A stretch of 64,000 nt of DNA from contig PDUO01000003.1 of the NCBI GenBank assembly GCA_003008705.1, positions 311,891 to 375,890 on the forward strand, read 5' to 3'. Positions 31,661 through 44,575 of the stretch are shown here, in pieces (the first letter of the stretch is position 1; each line of letters starts with the position of its first letter). This DNA is from Pezicula radicicola. Its lineage: Eukaryota > Ascomycota > Leotiomycetes > Helotiales > Dermateaceae. A model generated the notes under the pieces. That model had not been told where the DNA came from, made no database searches, and saw only the letters and a list, made by a program, of their open reading frames with translations. A program made the position numbers and the translations under genes.

Positions 31661-33626
31661 ATACCAAGAGAGAAAAAGGCCCAAACTCGTCAAAGATTTT
31701 TGTCGAGGACGAAAAGGAAGTTTTGAAGGCCTTGAATAATTTTAATGTAGAAGAGAAAATAAGATAATGAGATGAGATACGCGTCTGTGGACGGCCGGTT
31801 ATCGGGTAAACTCTTTGAAATGGCTGGGAATGTCCACTAGACTCGACTTGGAGGAATTTGCATTTTGTTTTTTGTTTTTGTTTATTTGTTTCGTTTGTAT
31901 GTTTTTGTTTTGATATCATGTCCATTAATGATAACTTAAAATTACTGTAGTATTGGTTCTACTCGATGCAAAGTAGACGGAGTTTGAAAATCGAATCTCC
32001 GTGGTGTTTAAGTGGTGGTGTTAATAATATGGTTCGTTCCTGGAAATCGAAATCGGGCTTCAACAATTTAGACTTCTTCTAGTGGAGTTCTGGAGTTTTC
32101 GATGCATCGAGAGCGAGCCTGTGAGGGAGGGAGGTGCAGGAGGTGCAGGAGGCGAACTTGGAACTTCCTGGTTTGGAGCTTTGTTGACATCGTGATCAAC
32201 CGAATGATGAATACGTAACGTGACACGGCCTGGATTACAGTATTATTCAATCATTATCATATTGAAGTCCAAGCTCAGGGATACTCCGTCGGGAAAAACC
32301 CAACGAAGTCGTTCGTTCGTGTTTATTTGTTCTGGGCACGGGTGGCGGCGCCTTGGCTTGTGTAGCTTCCCTTCGTATATTTTCCAAGACTTCAGGCGAA
32401 GCCTCTCGTGCCTCTCCCTTTCAGCCTGTTCATGACTCGGCACCAAGAAAAAGCTTAAGGGACGGTTAACGGATGATGGAAAGGCTTGACATGGTTGCCG
32501 ACCGTTTGACTTCCTGGGCGTAAGACGACGACGACATCGAAAGTATTGTACCGTAAAAGTCTTGAGATTTCTCACCCAAAGTACCACGCAATGCAGTTGA
32601 CATCGTACATGAATCATGATACAGAACACTTGACCAAGATCCAACCCCAAATAATGCCCCATCCCCTTTTAAACATGGCGCAGATTCTCCCTCAAACATC
32701 CGATAGAAAAACCCCAATGCTCCACGAGAGGGGACCTCCACGAAAATAATTGTGGCTTCTTGGGTCCATTTTGGAATCTTGGTTTCGGTGTCTTTATGGA
32801 TATCTCTCGAGAATCTCCAGTCAAACGAACACCGTTGATTGAGCCTCTTTATATGGGCGTCCGGGATGTATCTACGAGAAAAAGAGCGACCCGTTCGTCA
32901 GATGGCTCAGAACCAATGAGAGAGGACATGTCGTTAAACTGCCGTGCACTGTTGTGCATGCCAGACGTTGCCCGACAGACGCCGAGTGGCCACTTCTCCC
33001 TCCCCACTGAGTGTCGCCGGAGTACGTCCAGATATCAACCTTCCATCAGCCGATTCCAGCACCTGCAAGTGACATCTCGAGCAGGAATCGGCCAGGAATC
33101 GGCCTGGAATCCACGAATCTGGCTAGGTTTCGAGACTGGAAAAGTGGTGCGTTGCCTGTGGCTCTGGAGAATTTCGGGGTGAGGAGACAGGAGACTGGTG
33201 ACTGGGTTACTCGTACGTATGGAGAATCGGAGTCTCCTTCTGGAGCGCAACCCATGCCTTGTAGACGAGGAGACGAGGAGACGAGGGGTCTGGGAGACTC
33301 TCCAATCTCCAGCCTTGGGGAAAAAGAACTCATGCGCTTACCCACATATTCCAAAATCCACGATTCTGATAGGATACTGACATGCATGCGGGGCATATAT
33401 CACCGTATATGGGAGTTCAACGCGCTGATCGAGGAATTTGCTGCACGGGATCATTATAAGTTTTTGACTATTCCCCCCTCGCCGTCGTCCTTCTGCTTCT
33501 TCTTTTTCTCTGTTGTCTCTTTCAGAGCAGTCTTAGACCTCCATTTTTGCCTGTCATAATCGCCTCTCAACTCAATAGCCGAGCTCAAGTTACAATTGAC
33601 TTAACTAGTCAATTGTCCTCGCAAAG
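31661..33626. other. Intergenic; promoter side of the sugar transporter
   Basis: Nearly 2 kb without a recognisable gene. 32100-33400 is more GC-rich and carries short imperfect repeats (GAGGTGCAG near 32130, GAGACGAG near 33270). A pyrimidine-rich tract at about 33470-33530, downstream of an ATTATAAG element near 33453, looks like the leader of the sugar transporter gene. Confidence 0.45.
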
Positions 33627-35666
33627 ATGGCAGACATCAGCAATGAGAAGGACGTTATCTCGTCTTCTCCCCCCTCGCACAATACCTCAGGCAAAGAAGA
33701 AGCTCCCATGCAACATCTCGAGAACGAGTCGCCTGAGTCTGAATCGAGAGATGAGGAGGAAATTCAACCGAAGCGCTCAAAGTCAGTGTATAGCAACAGT
33801 GGTCGCAAATTGACTGAGTGGGAAGCTATCCAGATTGCTGCAGCAGGTGATCTAGAGACTATCAATAGGGAAATTGATGAGTGTGATGTGGATTTACAGA
33901 ATACACCCCGGAGTCGGAAGTGGTATAACTATGAGCTTACTTTCAACGACCCAAGACATTTCACGTATGTATTCCCTTGTGGCAGATTATTGCTACGAAC
34001 ACCAAAAGTCTCAATTGGCTGACATTAGCATTTTAGATGGCTTCTCGTCTTCTTCGCATCAATGGGTGGTCTTCTCTCCGGTGTTGATCAGTCTTTGATC
34101 TCTGGAGCCAACCTCGCCATGCCCTCATCCCTCAACCTCGACACAAAGATGACTTCTATGGTCAGCTCCGGTGTGCCGTTAGGTGCTGTGTGAGTCTTCA
34201 CACAAAAGTCCCACCAAATTTAACAAACACTAACAATCCATAGCGGTGGTGCACTTATGCTCGGGCCAGTCAACGAATGGGTCGGTCGTAGACAAGCAAT
34301 CATTATCTCCTGTATCCTCTACACCGTCGGCGCAGCCCTCGAAGCCGGAGCAGTAAACTACGGCATGATGGTAGCAGCAAGAGTAATCCTAGGGTTGGGA
34401 CTCGGTCTCGAAGGAGGAACCGTACCCGTCTACGTCGCCGAATCAGTATCGCCTAAATATCGTGGAAATCTAGTATCCCTCTATCAATTCATGATTGCAC
34501 TCGGAGAAGTCCTCGGATACGTAATCGCCGCCATCTTCGTAAACGTCAAGTCGGGATCCTGGAGATACATGTTAGGATCCTCCTTGGTATTCTCAACAAT
34601 CATGTTCATCGGTATCATTTTCATGCCAGAATCACCCCGTTTCCTCATGCACAAAGGACACACCACCGAAGCATGGGGAGTCTGGAAAAGAATCAGAGGA
34701 AATGACGATGAAGCACGCAAAGAATTCTTCGTTATGAAGCACTCAGTCGAAGAAGAATCAAACGCCATAAATTCCCGAAAAGGAGGAAAGGGACGATTCG
34801 TCTGGATGGATTTCTTTACAGTTCCCCGTGCACGCCGTGCTCTTATCTACGCCAACATCATGATCTTCCTCGGTCAATTCACCGGCATCAACGCAATTCA
34901 ATATTACATGGCAACACTTATGACACAAGTAGGATTCGACGACAAACAAGCAGTATTCATGTCCCTCGTAGGAGGAGGGTCACTTCTCCTCGGTACAATC
35001 CCCGCAATCCTCTACATGGAAAGATTCGGACGACGATTCTGGGCCATAGCAATGTTACCGGGTTTCTTCATCGGTCTAGTATTGATCGGAGTGTCCTACC
35101 TAATCCCACTCAACAACGTAGCAGGTGCACAAGGTCTCTACATCACAGGTCTCATCATCTACGAAGGATTCTTCGGATCATACGCCTGTCTAACCTGGGT
35201 TCTACCATCCGAAGTCTACCCAACCTACCTCCGATCCTACGGAATGGAAACCTCAGACGTAACACTCTTCCTCTGTTCCTTCCTCGTAACCTATTTCTTC
35301 TCCCAAATGCAAGATGGCATGTCTCGAATCGGTCTCACTCTGGGTTTCTACGGAGGAATTGCAGTCCTGGGCTGGTTCTACCAAATCTTATTCATGCCAG
35401 AAACTAAGAACAAGACTCTAGAAGAGATTGATATTATTTTCTCGCAACCTACAAGTGCTTTGGTGAAGGAGAATTTGAGAAGTAGTTTGGTTACAGCTGA
35501 TGATTTCATTCATCTGAGATGGAAGAAGGTGTTTTCTTCCGTAGCCGAATCTGAGATTTATAGTAAGACGGGTGGTCTTGGGAAGGGTGGTGCTGGGGGT
35601 GGAATGTATAATTCTGGGGCTGAGACTACGCATAATGAGGGGGTTTTAGGTAATGAGAAGATGTGA
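33627..35666 (+). CDS. MFS sugar porter (hexose/polyol type), 637 aa
   Basis: Three exons: 33627-33964, 34037-34189 and 34244-35666, closing to 638 codons. The first 100 residues are a cytosolic, acidic and Ser-rich extension (ISSSPPSHNTSGKEE; ESPESESRDEEE), followed by FNDPRHFTWLLVFFASMGG, the first membrane helix. Sugar-porter signatures follow: GRRQAIIIS, VARVILGLGLG with VPVYVAESVSPKYRG after it, PESPRFLMHKG, GQFTGINAIQYYMA, then GRRFWAI, and PETKNKTLEEID after helix 12. Twelve helices can be traced. These proteins import sugars or polyols by proton symport at the plasma membrane; the sequence most resembles myo-inositol/quinate-type fungal porters, but the substrate is not certain. The Gly-rich tail GKGGAGGGMYNSG is unusual. 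Confidence 0.88.
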
Positions 35667-37402
35667 GTTAGACATTGTGTGAATTGAGGTGGTGTAGGTT
35701 AGTCACCTAACTCTTTAGAAGATGAGGAGTAGTGGTGTGGGTGGTGTTGGATAATTGTTGGCCATATATACACGATTGGATGGTTACATGTTAAGACGTT
35801 TGTTGGATATGAGTTATGTTTTTACTCTGCATATAGAGCTTTATGTCTTAAAAATACAATACCCATATGTTATTACTGTATCAACTTTACCTCTCATTAT
35901 AATTGTTTCAAGTTGTTGTACTTTTTCACCTCGGAACAAGTTTTGATTTCAAGTTACTTCGTCGCTTAACTTTTCTTGATATCAAGATACTACATAGGTA
36001 TCATGATCTCGCTATGGGATTAACACAAGGAAGTTTATGAACGCCTTGAAATATTACATCAAATCTCAATAAATAATATTAGTAATTAATACATTGAACT
36101 AGTTTTCTTTACTGAACTTCTATAATTTTCAATTCTTCCAGGGTTCAAGTACAGAAATATCATTCTTCTCATTTCTTAACGTCATTTATCGTGTTCTTCC
36201 CAGAGTTTTCGAAACGCAGTAGTAAGATCTTTATGAGATAGTGCGGTAAAGAGCTCTGTTCTTGGCTTGGTGTGGTTTGATGAGATAGTGATTAGATAAT
36301 AATGTTACAACATTTGTAGTTCTATAGTTCTATAAGTAGGCATAGGTACTCGGCTCTTAGCGAGACCTGGTTGAGGTTTAAAAGTTAAACATACATATCC
36401 CTTCCCATGAATATTGGCCAACGCTTAGGCTACAGGGGCGTGCAATAAGGTATCTCTTAAACAGAGTAGTTCTAGCTAGTAAACTTCTTTTATTTGCCTC
36501 TGAGACACGTTAAGCGACTATAGACGAGCAGAGTGCTAAATCCCTTCCTAAATGGCTAATATTCATGGGAAGGCATAAAAGTTGATAGTACTTATTATTA
36601 CAAGTGGATGGAATGAGATAAATATAATGATCTTATATATATGAAATATAGTGTATAGATAACAAAAATAATGATCAAGAGACAAGGTAGTCAAATTGGC
36701 AATTCTTGTCCCTATGTGTGTTGGTTTAATTAATTCAGTGCTAATTAGTAACGTGAGATATGTAGATAGATAGGATTTTTAAGATACTATGCAAGTTAGC
36801 TTATTAGAGATCCTTTTACTTAGGTTAAGTAAGTTATTTAAGTCTATCTCTTATTTTTAAAAGGATAGGCATTTAAAACAATCTCCTATAAATCAGTTAG
36901 TTGCGTACGTTGTTTTGTAGAAATATAATTGTCTGCGAAAAGATTCTACAAGAGACAGGAATTAATAGAAGGGATAGAGTCAATTAAGCCTACCCTGTAA
37001 AGCCCTAACAATTGTCAGTTCGCCCGTCTAGGTTCCCTTAATGTCACGCTAAGTTTTTAAAGCATTACCTTCAGCCTTGATTACATATATTGTAATAGTG
37101 ACTTATACATTTATTTTAATCGTAGCTATCTGATTCTGGTTTGGGGTGAAGAGCAAATAGCAATGCATCAATGATATCTACTCAGTGAGCCAGCATGACA
37201 GCACCTAGCTTCTGAATTTCGACAAGAGCAACCCGCTTACCACCATACCTCTATGAAGCTCATGCACCAAATCAATACCCCGTATCCGTTGTACACCAGC
37301 AATCGCCAAAGAGAAATTTGCCCCAAGCAATACGCCAATGCCTCAATCTACATCCAGTGTCCCGTTTTCACTTCCTTCCACAAAACACCATAGGCCATCT
37401 CC
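35667..37402. other. Long AT-rich intergenic stretch
   Basis: 1.7 kb of strongly AT-rich DNA between the convergent ends of the sugar transporter and RAD16. No gene or named repeat recognised; consistent with old mutated repeat DNA. Confidence 0.45.
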
Positions 37403-40400
37403 TCAGTTTCCTCTGAACAAAAACTGCATATCCTCTGGTGTCAAGCTCTCCATAGCCGTTTCATCAGCATTGATTGTCGAATTGATCATGTTTGCCTTCT
37501 TCTCCTGCAATAAGACCATTCGGCTCTCAACAGAATCCTCGATACACAAACGTGTGATAGAGCAAGGTCGTGCTTGGCCAATACGATGACAACGATCAGC
37601 AGATTGCCACTCAGCAGCGGGGTTCCACCAAGGGTCGACGATGAAAACATGCGAAGCTTCAGTCAGGTTGAGGGCTACTCCACCAGCTTTGAGAGAAACC
37701 AGGAAGCATTCCACATTCACATTTGTCATGAAGTGGTTGATCGACGACTGACGTTGAGCGGGCGTCATGCTGCCATCTAGTAGAACAGTTGTAATTCCGG
37801 CACGACGTAATCGCCATTCGACAAGTTGCAGCATTGTTGTGAACTGACTAAAGATAATGGATTTGGTAGTAGAGTTCTTGGAACGAAGCTCGTGTAGATT
37901 ATGAACGAGAGCCTCGATCTTGGAGGAGGAAGTCCAGTTCTCCATCTTAATACGATTGATGATGGATGATTTCTTGACGAGCTGCTCATCTTGTTCAATA
38001 TCGGGTTGTTCGAGGTCAATGCTTAGTGGGATATGACACTGAGGACAGTCAGGAGCATCTGCAGAGGGTTAGTGAATGATGAATAAGGTAGATTAAACAA
38101 ACTTACCAGATGATCTGAGGTAGTTCTTTGCACACTCTCGACAGAAGTCATGTTTGCAAGCAGATCGAATTGCCTCTTCTGCGGTCTCATCACATATGCA
38201 ACAAACAAGAATATTCTGACCACCCTCGGTGTTCTTCTTCAAGATCAAATCGGGATGATCTGCAACTTGACGCATCTGCATGATCAGGCCGAAGATATTG
38301 GCATAGTTGTTAAGCAATACACCTTGAGCAACGTACGTCTCAAACTTTCGGGTACCGTTGTTCATGATACTGCCAGCAAAATCGTTTTCTTCCTCTCCAA
38401 AGAAATGTCGGTCAACATAAATCTCCTTTGCAGGCAACTCCATGGCAGCAGAGTGGTCACGCTTGACGCGACGAAGCATGAAACGATCAGTGAGAAGTCG
38501 CAGCTTTCGGAAAGCCTCTTTTCCAGGTCCCCTGTTGCCAAACTTTTGGATAGGATTGAGTAATTCCTGGTTGAAGACAGAGACATGTTGCATGCCACTG
38601 TGGTTGCAACCTGTGCAACGATTGTCGGAGTTCATCTCCCAATTGAGAGTAGAACATGGGCACTGTTTGCAAAAGTAGCACGCAAATGGCCGAATGTCCA
38701 GGAAACGGACTAGTGAGAAGAATTCACCAATACGGTTTTGCAGAGGAGTACCAGACAAGCACCACTTATGGTCAGCCTTGAGAGCGAAACAGGCCTTGGC
38801 AGAGCCGGTGGTTCGTTGCTTGATGTTATGTGCCTCGTCAAGAATAACTCGGTGGAACTGAATTTGATGGATGACACTCTTTTCCTTGTGCATGCCATTC
38901 TTGCGCTTGAATCCCTTCTCCTGCTTTCTGTACATTGACTCGAGACTGTTGTATGACATGAGAATTACATTATATTTCATGAGGTCCGCCTTGGTCATAG
39001 TCTTCGTCTTGGAATTCTGGCCATGGAAGACAAAAGTCTTGAGCGTTCCATCGGTGTAATCTGCAATCTCTTGTTGCCATTGCATGAGAGCAACTGGCGG
39101 GATCAAAACGAGAGAAGGTTGCTTGGCAGGCCAGTCGGACATGATGAGCGAGACGGCTTGAATTGTCTTTCCCATGCCCATCTCATCGCCCAGCAAGCCA
39201 CCGCCCCACTCAGTGTCTTCCATCGCTTTCATCCAACTCAAACCCTCGAGTTGGAAGGGCTTCAGCTCACGATTGATGTTCTTAGGTTGCTCAGCTTTGA
39301 CATTAGAAAGTTTGGGCAGGTTCTCGAGGTCCTTCCACATGGTATGCAGTTCAGGATGATGTAGTTCGAGGCGCTGACGCTCTTGTCGACCGCGTCTGCT
39401 TTGACGATCTTCAAGATAGTTGATTCTACGACGTGCTGCCCCCATTCGCGAACCACGAGACAATCCTGGGGCCGCAGGCGCGCCTGGAACGGCAAGTGCA
39501 TCTCCATCATCATCTGTTTCGAAATCGGAGCCATCTGTGCTTTCTCCATCGAAATAGATGTTTTCACTGTCTAATTCGCTGTCCGTGATGGCAGGAGTAC
39601 CAACGCTCGACAGAGCAGAGCTATCTTCTTCCATAAGTGAGGGCTTTGTCTCTGCCTTAACTTTTGGGAAGTGCGAAGAGACTCGGGCAGTAGAAGCGAT
39701 AGGACGCGCGGGAACCTTAAAAGACGAGTTCTTCTTAGGAGAAATACCCTTGGGATTGAATGAGGCAATCTTCTGGGAGCGAGGTGTTATGCCAATTGGG
39801 CGTGCATCAGAATCATCGTCGGAGTCATCAATCTCCAAAAACTCGTCTGTGTCGTCGCTGTCCAAGAATGTCTTTTTCGTTTTGCTAGCACTAGACTTGA
39901 ATGTTACTTCATTTGAGCCCTTAGAACCAAGTTCGATTTTTGGCTTCTTGAAATCGAATGACTTAGTCGAACTTGAAGCGATCTTCTTCGAAGCTGCCTT
40001 TGAAGACCGCGTGGGCCAGACCATCTCGGAAACCATCAGATCACTATCATTTTCACTCTCTGAGTCCGCCACATAGTCGGTCTTGGGAAGAATCTTGCGT
40101 GCTGCCTTGCGAGCTGAGCGTGGACTTACGGTTCTGAAGCCTTCCGCTCCGGCAAGCTCATCCTCTTCTGCTTGTAAAGCACGAGCAACTTGGGCATCAG
40201 CCTGAACACGGGCATCTTCTTCTTCATCATCGTCAGATACGGGGCGTTTTCGCTTCAAGCTACTGCCTAGTGCGAACTTGCTGTTACGCAGAGCTCTAGC
40301 TTGAGCAATAGTACTCACACCTGTCTCCGGGGGAGTATCCACATCCATGGCTCCATCCACTGCCATCGAAGACCGACCAGGACGATCAGGTCTTCGCCTG

Positions 40401-40907
40401 ACTGCAGGTTTGGAGACGATCTCTGTGTTGGGAGTTACGATTGCACTTGTTCCTGGTGTAGAATATCCTAGACTCTCGGCGTCCTCGGTAGAGGTTGCGA
40501 CGGAGGAGAGAGATTCTCGACCAGCTCCCTCAGCAGCCTTAGCCTTTTCCTTCTTGGTACCTGTAAATGTGCCCAGTGCAGAAGGCGAAGGAAAGTCAGT
40601 TGTAGTTTCACTATCTGCAATGCTAGTGACGATAGATGGTACGGCGGATGTTGCTCGCGACTTGGTTTGTGGTAGGCCTGCTAATAGTTTGCTATCTCCA
40701 CCGATACTCAGGCGCGAGGAACGTCTCGTAGCTATTGAGGGTTAGCAGGCATGCTTGATTGAGACCGAGTTGAGATTATTATGTTCTCAAGCGATTGAAG
40801 AAGAGGAACAAAAGCGACGACTCACAAGAAGCTCTCGAACTTGCAGGACTGATGCCTGCAGCAAGCTCCTCGACCTTGCGGGGTCTGCCTCGTCGACTGG
40901 CCGACAT
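37403..40907 (-). CDS. RAD16: RAD16-type SNF2/RING ATPase of global-genome nucleotide excision repair (1120 aa)
   Basis: Three exons: 40826-40907, 38107-40731 and 37403-38058, closing to 1121 codons. The N-terminus begins [15 protein letters not shown], with an AT-hook-like RRGRPRK, and a long acidic/Ser-rich disordered region follows. The SNF2 ATPase starts near residue 510 ([17 protein letters not shown]). Walker [10 protein letters not shown] is near 550, ILDEAHNIK near 658, and [20 protein letters not shown] follows. Inside the helicase is a RING finger beginning [11 protein letters not shown] and ending CPQCHIPL, split by an intron. The C-terminal helicase lobe has [35 protein letters not shown] and [13 protein letters not shown] between helicase lobes is diagnostic of Rad16/Rad5-class proteins. 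With Rad7 it forms the yeast NEF4 factor, which recognises UV lesions in silent chromatin and acts in a ubiquitin ligase. RAD7 lies next to it. Confidence 0.93.
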
Positions 40908-41665
40908 GTTGCGAACTTAGATGTCGTCCAGCAGGCAGAATACTCGAAGTAGGGTGAGCAGTACAGTCCAAGGAATGAGGTAAGGATTGGAGTATATCCA
41001 GGTTGATTACGCGAGCGCCAGGCAGACAGGAGAGTGTGAGGTGGTGAGGCAAATCGATAAGCGACCTTTGTCAAGAGGACGCCCGCTATCGCAATTGATG
41101 TGAGGAAAGAACAAGAAGAAAAGGCTGAAAGGGCACTCAGTATACCCAATACAACGCTCTCTCGATGTGAGACAATTCAGAGATGACTTGTGTGTGTAGA
41201 ATTGGGATGGAAATTAAGGCTGGTTCGGGGGTGGTGAGAAAAAAGAAAATGGGCTTCTGAGTGGTGTTGCTTGCCACCTCCTGTCGACCTGCGCGCCTCG
41301 CGCTTTGGGATCACGCTAAGCCCGCGCTCCTCGTGACTTAGCGCATTGTTAAAGTGTTTTACAGGGGTCTAGCAAGGAATCGTCACCAATCGATTACAGA
41401 ATTGATAAGAATGTGGAGACATTATCCCGGAAAGCCAGGAGCATTCGCAGCCATCGATCGGTGTTAACAAAGTTGATTTGCGAATCCCTTCAACTCCGAA
41501 CTCCTTTTCCTTTCGTTGGCATCTATCACCCCTCAATCTCAGAGTCGACGTGGCACCCACTGCACTGTACCATCTCGCGTTCACTAGAATACAATCCTCA
41601 GAACTGCAGCACAATCAATCACCAGTTGGGAAAGACTTATCGATCTGAACGAGAGCAGCAGCAAG
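40908..41665. promoter_or_regulatory. Shared divergent promoter region of RAD16 and RAD7
   Basis: 758 bases separate the RAD16 start (minus strand) from the RAD7 start (plus strand). No gene lies between them. A GC-rich block with TCGACCTGCGCGCCTCGCGC at 41283-41302 sits roughly mid-way. I could not identify a specific damage-response element. Confidence 0.6.
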
Positions 41666-41723
41666 ATGTAGAGTCACATCCACAAGCCTTGCTCACTGGA
41701 AGATATACTGACACAGTCCTTAG
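41666..41723 (+). promoter_or_regulatory. Start-codon-splitting intron of RAD7
   Basis: Intron 41668-41723 has donor GTAGAG, branch-like TACTGAC about 15 bases before the end, and acceptor CCTTAG. Exon 1 ends AAGAT and exon 2 starts GGCTCC, so splicing creates AAGATGGCT in good initiation context. Unspliced RNA instead reads ATG TAG, a one-codon start-stop frame. Splicing would therefore be needed for RAD7 translation from this position. Confidence 0.6.
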
Positions 41724-43841
41724 GGCTCCTCTCAGAGGTTCTCGAAATCGACAAAGTGCTGCCAGCAGTACTCCTTCAAACAATACTCCAAACACTCCAG
41801 TTCCTGCCCCGGGAAACTACCAGGCTGGACTCGCAGCTGGAGCGCAAGCTGCACAACAAATGAACGCAACTCTTCAACGTGCTGCTCGTCAGATTAGAGG
41901 CCCGTCAGTCTTCCCTAAGCTGGTACTGCCACTACCCATGGACGATGCTGACAATTTTGCAGACAGTCTGCCTTGACTGATTTTCTTGCCGTATGCTTTT
42001 CCTACCCCTCCCTGACTACCAATCTACTAACAACCCCCAGTCACACAACATTAGTGCCAATCAAATTAGACAAGATGCCAATGCTCGACGTGCTGCCGCA
42101 CTAGCTGATCAACAGGCTGAAAATGGAGAAGAAGAGGAACCCGAGTCAGAGCCCGAGCCCGCCCCTAGAAATCGCCGGAACGAGACAAAGGCACAGGAGA
42201 AGAAGCGGAAGCAGGAGGAAGAGGTAAACCGAGGTGGCACATCATTAGTTATTTTATTAGCTGACACCCAGCTAGAAAGCAATTGCTAAGATCAAGGCGT
42301 CGAAGAAGTTCCAGCGAAAGAGACGAGGTTATGCATCTGACGATGATGTTACAGACGAGGACGAGGCTGCACGCGTAATATTCAAGGAGAGCATGGCACC
42401 TGTACCTGGCCAAATGGAGAACTGCGAGATATGTGATAAGCGATTCACTGTCACAGGATATAGTCGGGCTGGTCCAGATGGAGGATTACTGTGCCCGACA
42501 TGTACGAGAGAGATAGACAAGGAGGAAGGTGCCGAACGAAAGAAGAAGCAGAGAGCCAACAGGAACAAGCGAAGAAAGATTCAAAGCGATCTTCTGGATG
42601 GAATATATCCTGGAGCGAAGGATTTGGTTACGTTGTGTGTTGAGACCTTGGCGAAGAACGTTGACATGGCTGAAGATTTTGGAGACCTTCCTCCCGCACT
42701 AATCGATCGACTTGCACAGATCTTGAGTAAGAAGCGCCTCATGAATCCTGGTACATTAGATCTTTTCCTTCGACCTGGATCTGATACTGTAACCATCTAT
42801 GAGGGAGCAAAGCTATCTTCGGATGATTTTATTCGGATCTTCCAGATCGTACCAACGGTTAAGAATCTTCGCATCCGATACGGCATCCAGTTCAAGAACA
42901 AAGTTATGGATCATTTGTTAGGAACGACCGTAGCTCTCGAGAGTCTTAGTTTACATGGTGCCAACCTTATTGATAATGAAAGATGGAACCGCTTTCTCAA
43001 GGAGAAGGGTCACACTCTCAAGGCTCTGAAGGTCTACTATACTGATGGACAATTCGGCGATCAGCAGGTTGAACTTCTAACGACAACTACTCCCAATCTC
43101 GAACGACTCAAGATCTCGCACAATCAGCAAGTCTCTGATGCTGGTCTGAAGCACATTGCGAAACTTTCCAACCTCAAATACCTAGGCTTGGAGCTATATG
43201 AAGGAAAGACTTCTTCGGAGCCATACGTCGAGATTTTGAACGCCGTCGGTCCAAACCTGCGTACCCTTTCTCTTGCCCAAGTCCATTATCTCAATGACAC
43301 CGTCCTGGAGGCCATTCACGATAACTGTCAAAATATGAGCAAGCTTCGCATTACAGACAACGAAGTCTTCACTGATAAGGGATTTGCTGCCCTATTTACA
43401 AACTGGTACAACCCACCCCTTACCTTTGTTGACCTTCACAAATGCCGCCATCTTAATTCAGCTGTTCCCCGAGACAATCCAGATGGCATCGGCTTATGCT
43501 CCCTTGGCTTCACAGCTCTCATGGAACATTCTGGCTCTCGCTTAAAGTATCTCAACCTTCACTCCTGCCGGCACATCTCAGCTGAGAGCTTTGAGAAGGC
43601 ATTCGACAAAGACAAGAAATATCCAGATTTGTTGAACATTGATATTTCGTTTTGTCAAGCTGTCAATGACTTCATTGTTGGTTCTATCTTCCGCAGTTGT
43701 CCCAACTTGAAGACTCTGAAGGTGTTTGGCAATTTTGGAGTCCGCAAGGTCAAGGTTCCAAAGGGGAAGATCTTGATTGGTATGCCAAATGCTTTGGGTA
43801 TGCAAATTGAGGGTGCTGATGACGAGGGAAGAGAGATTTGA
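41666..43841 (+). CDS. RAD7: RAD7-type leucine-rich-repeat protein, partner of RAD16 (652 aa)
   Basis: Five exons: 41666-41667, 41724-41903, 41963-41990, 42041-42223 and 42276-43841, closing exactly to 653 codons. The first exon contributes only AT of the start codon; splicing adds G to make ATG GCT (MAPLRGSRNRQS). The signature RGPQSALTDFLA then SHNISANQIRQDANARR is split by two introns but is the classic Rad7 N-terminus. Next come an acidic stretch, a basic KKFQRKRRGY, and a zinc-binding CEICDKRF...LLCPTC (residues about 181-205). After that LRRs run to near the C-terminus (SLSLHGANLIDNERW; LERLKISHNQQVSDAG; LRTLSLAQVHYLND). In yeast Rad7 binds Rad16 and Elc1/Cul3 and is needed for repair of non-transcribed DNA. 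Starting instead at Met 41862 is possible. Confidence 0.9.
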
Positions 43842-44575
43842 GTCGGTTTCTCTCTACCACAAAAGTCTTAAGGACATGGAGTCTGTAAGATGGGTAAACT
43901 TGGGATGCAGAGATCTCATGTGTTTTGAGGAAATAATTGCTGCGCTGCCACGAAATGGGAACCATGATAGGAACAAAAGGTATGGAAACGGGGCTGGAGT
44001 ATGTTGCTTATGCTTTCATGACTGGATGGTAGTTACTTCTTCCAAACAGGCAAGATACTTCAATGGCTGTGTTTACTACAGCAATGTTTATTCTGTGCTT
44101 CCTAGAAATAAAGAGTATTCTGTCACTTTTTCTCCTTATGAAAATGCGGTTTCAAGGGTTTTTATTAAAGCTTAGAGCTAAATATTAATTAGGCTTAGAA
44201 AGCCTATATCTAGATGTTCTAGTATAAGCCTATAGCTTAGAACTCTCTATAAAGCAATTAATTAATTATACAATACACAGTTATACTACTTTAATTGGTA
44301 AAAGATATACTTAATCCAAGCAATAATTATAATATTATTTATTCTCTTTAAAAACAATTCTCCATACACGTCGAATGAATAAGCCCACGTCACTATACAG
44401 CTCTTGTGTAACCACGAATTAGTAGCTAAGCCAATACATAGCCTAGCAGCTTCAAGGGAGCAATATATACAAGCACCAACGTCTTAAATATAAAGAATGT
44501 TACTTCTCAATCAAATGTTCAAATCAAAGTCTTACACATAGCGATAAGAAGACTAAGAGAGCATATATCGTCATC
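43842..44575. other. Intergenic, AT-rich toward the right
   Basis: 3' flank of RAD7, then AT-rich DNA with many TTA/TAA runs (44170-44360). No gene recognised. Confidence 0.45.

Noticed and set aside
33011..33559. Gene before the sugar transporter
   Set aside because: Open 182-codon frame overlapped by several others on both strands, no family signature; more likely promoter and leader DNA.
39558..40076. 172-codon plus-strand frame
   Set aside because: Antisense shadow of the Ser/Asp-rich N-terminal region of RAD16.
41411..41470. ATG 41411 as the RAD7 start
   Set aside because: This ATG leads to a stop after 17 codons and is out of frame with the Rad7 coding sequence.
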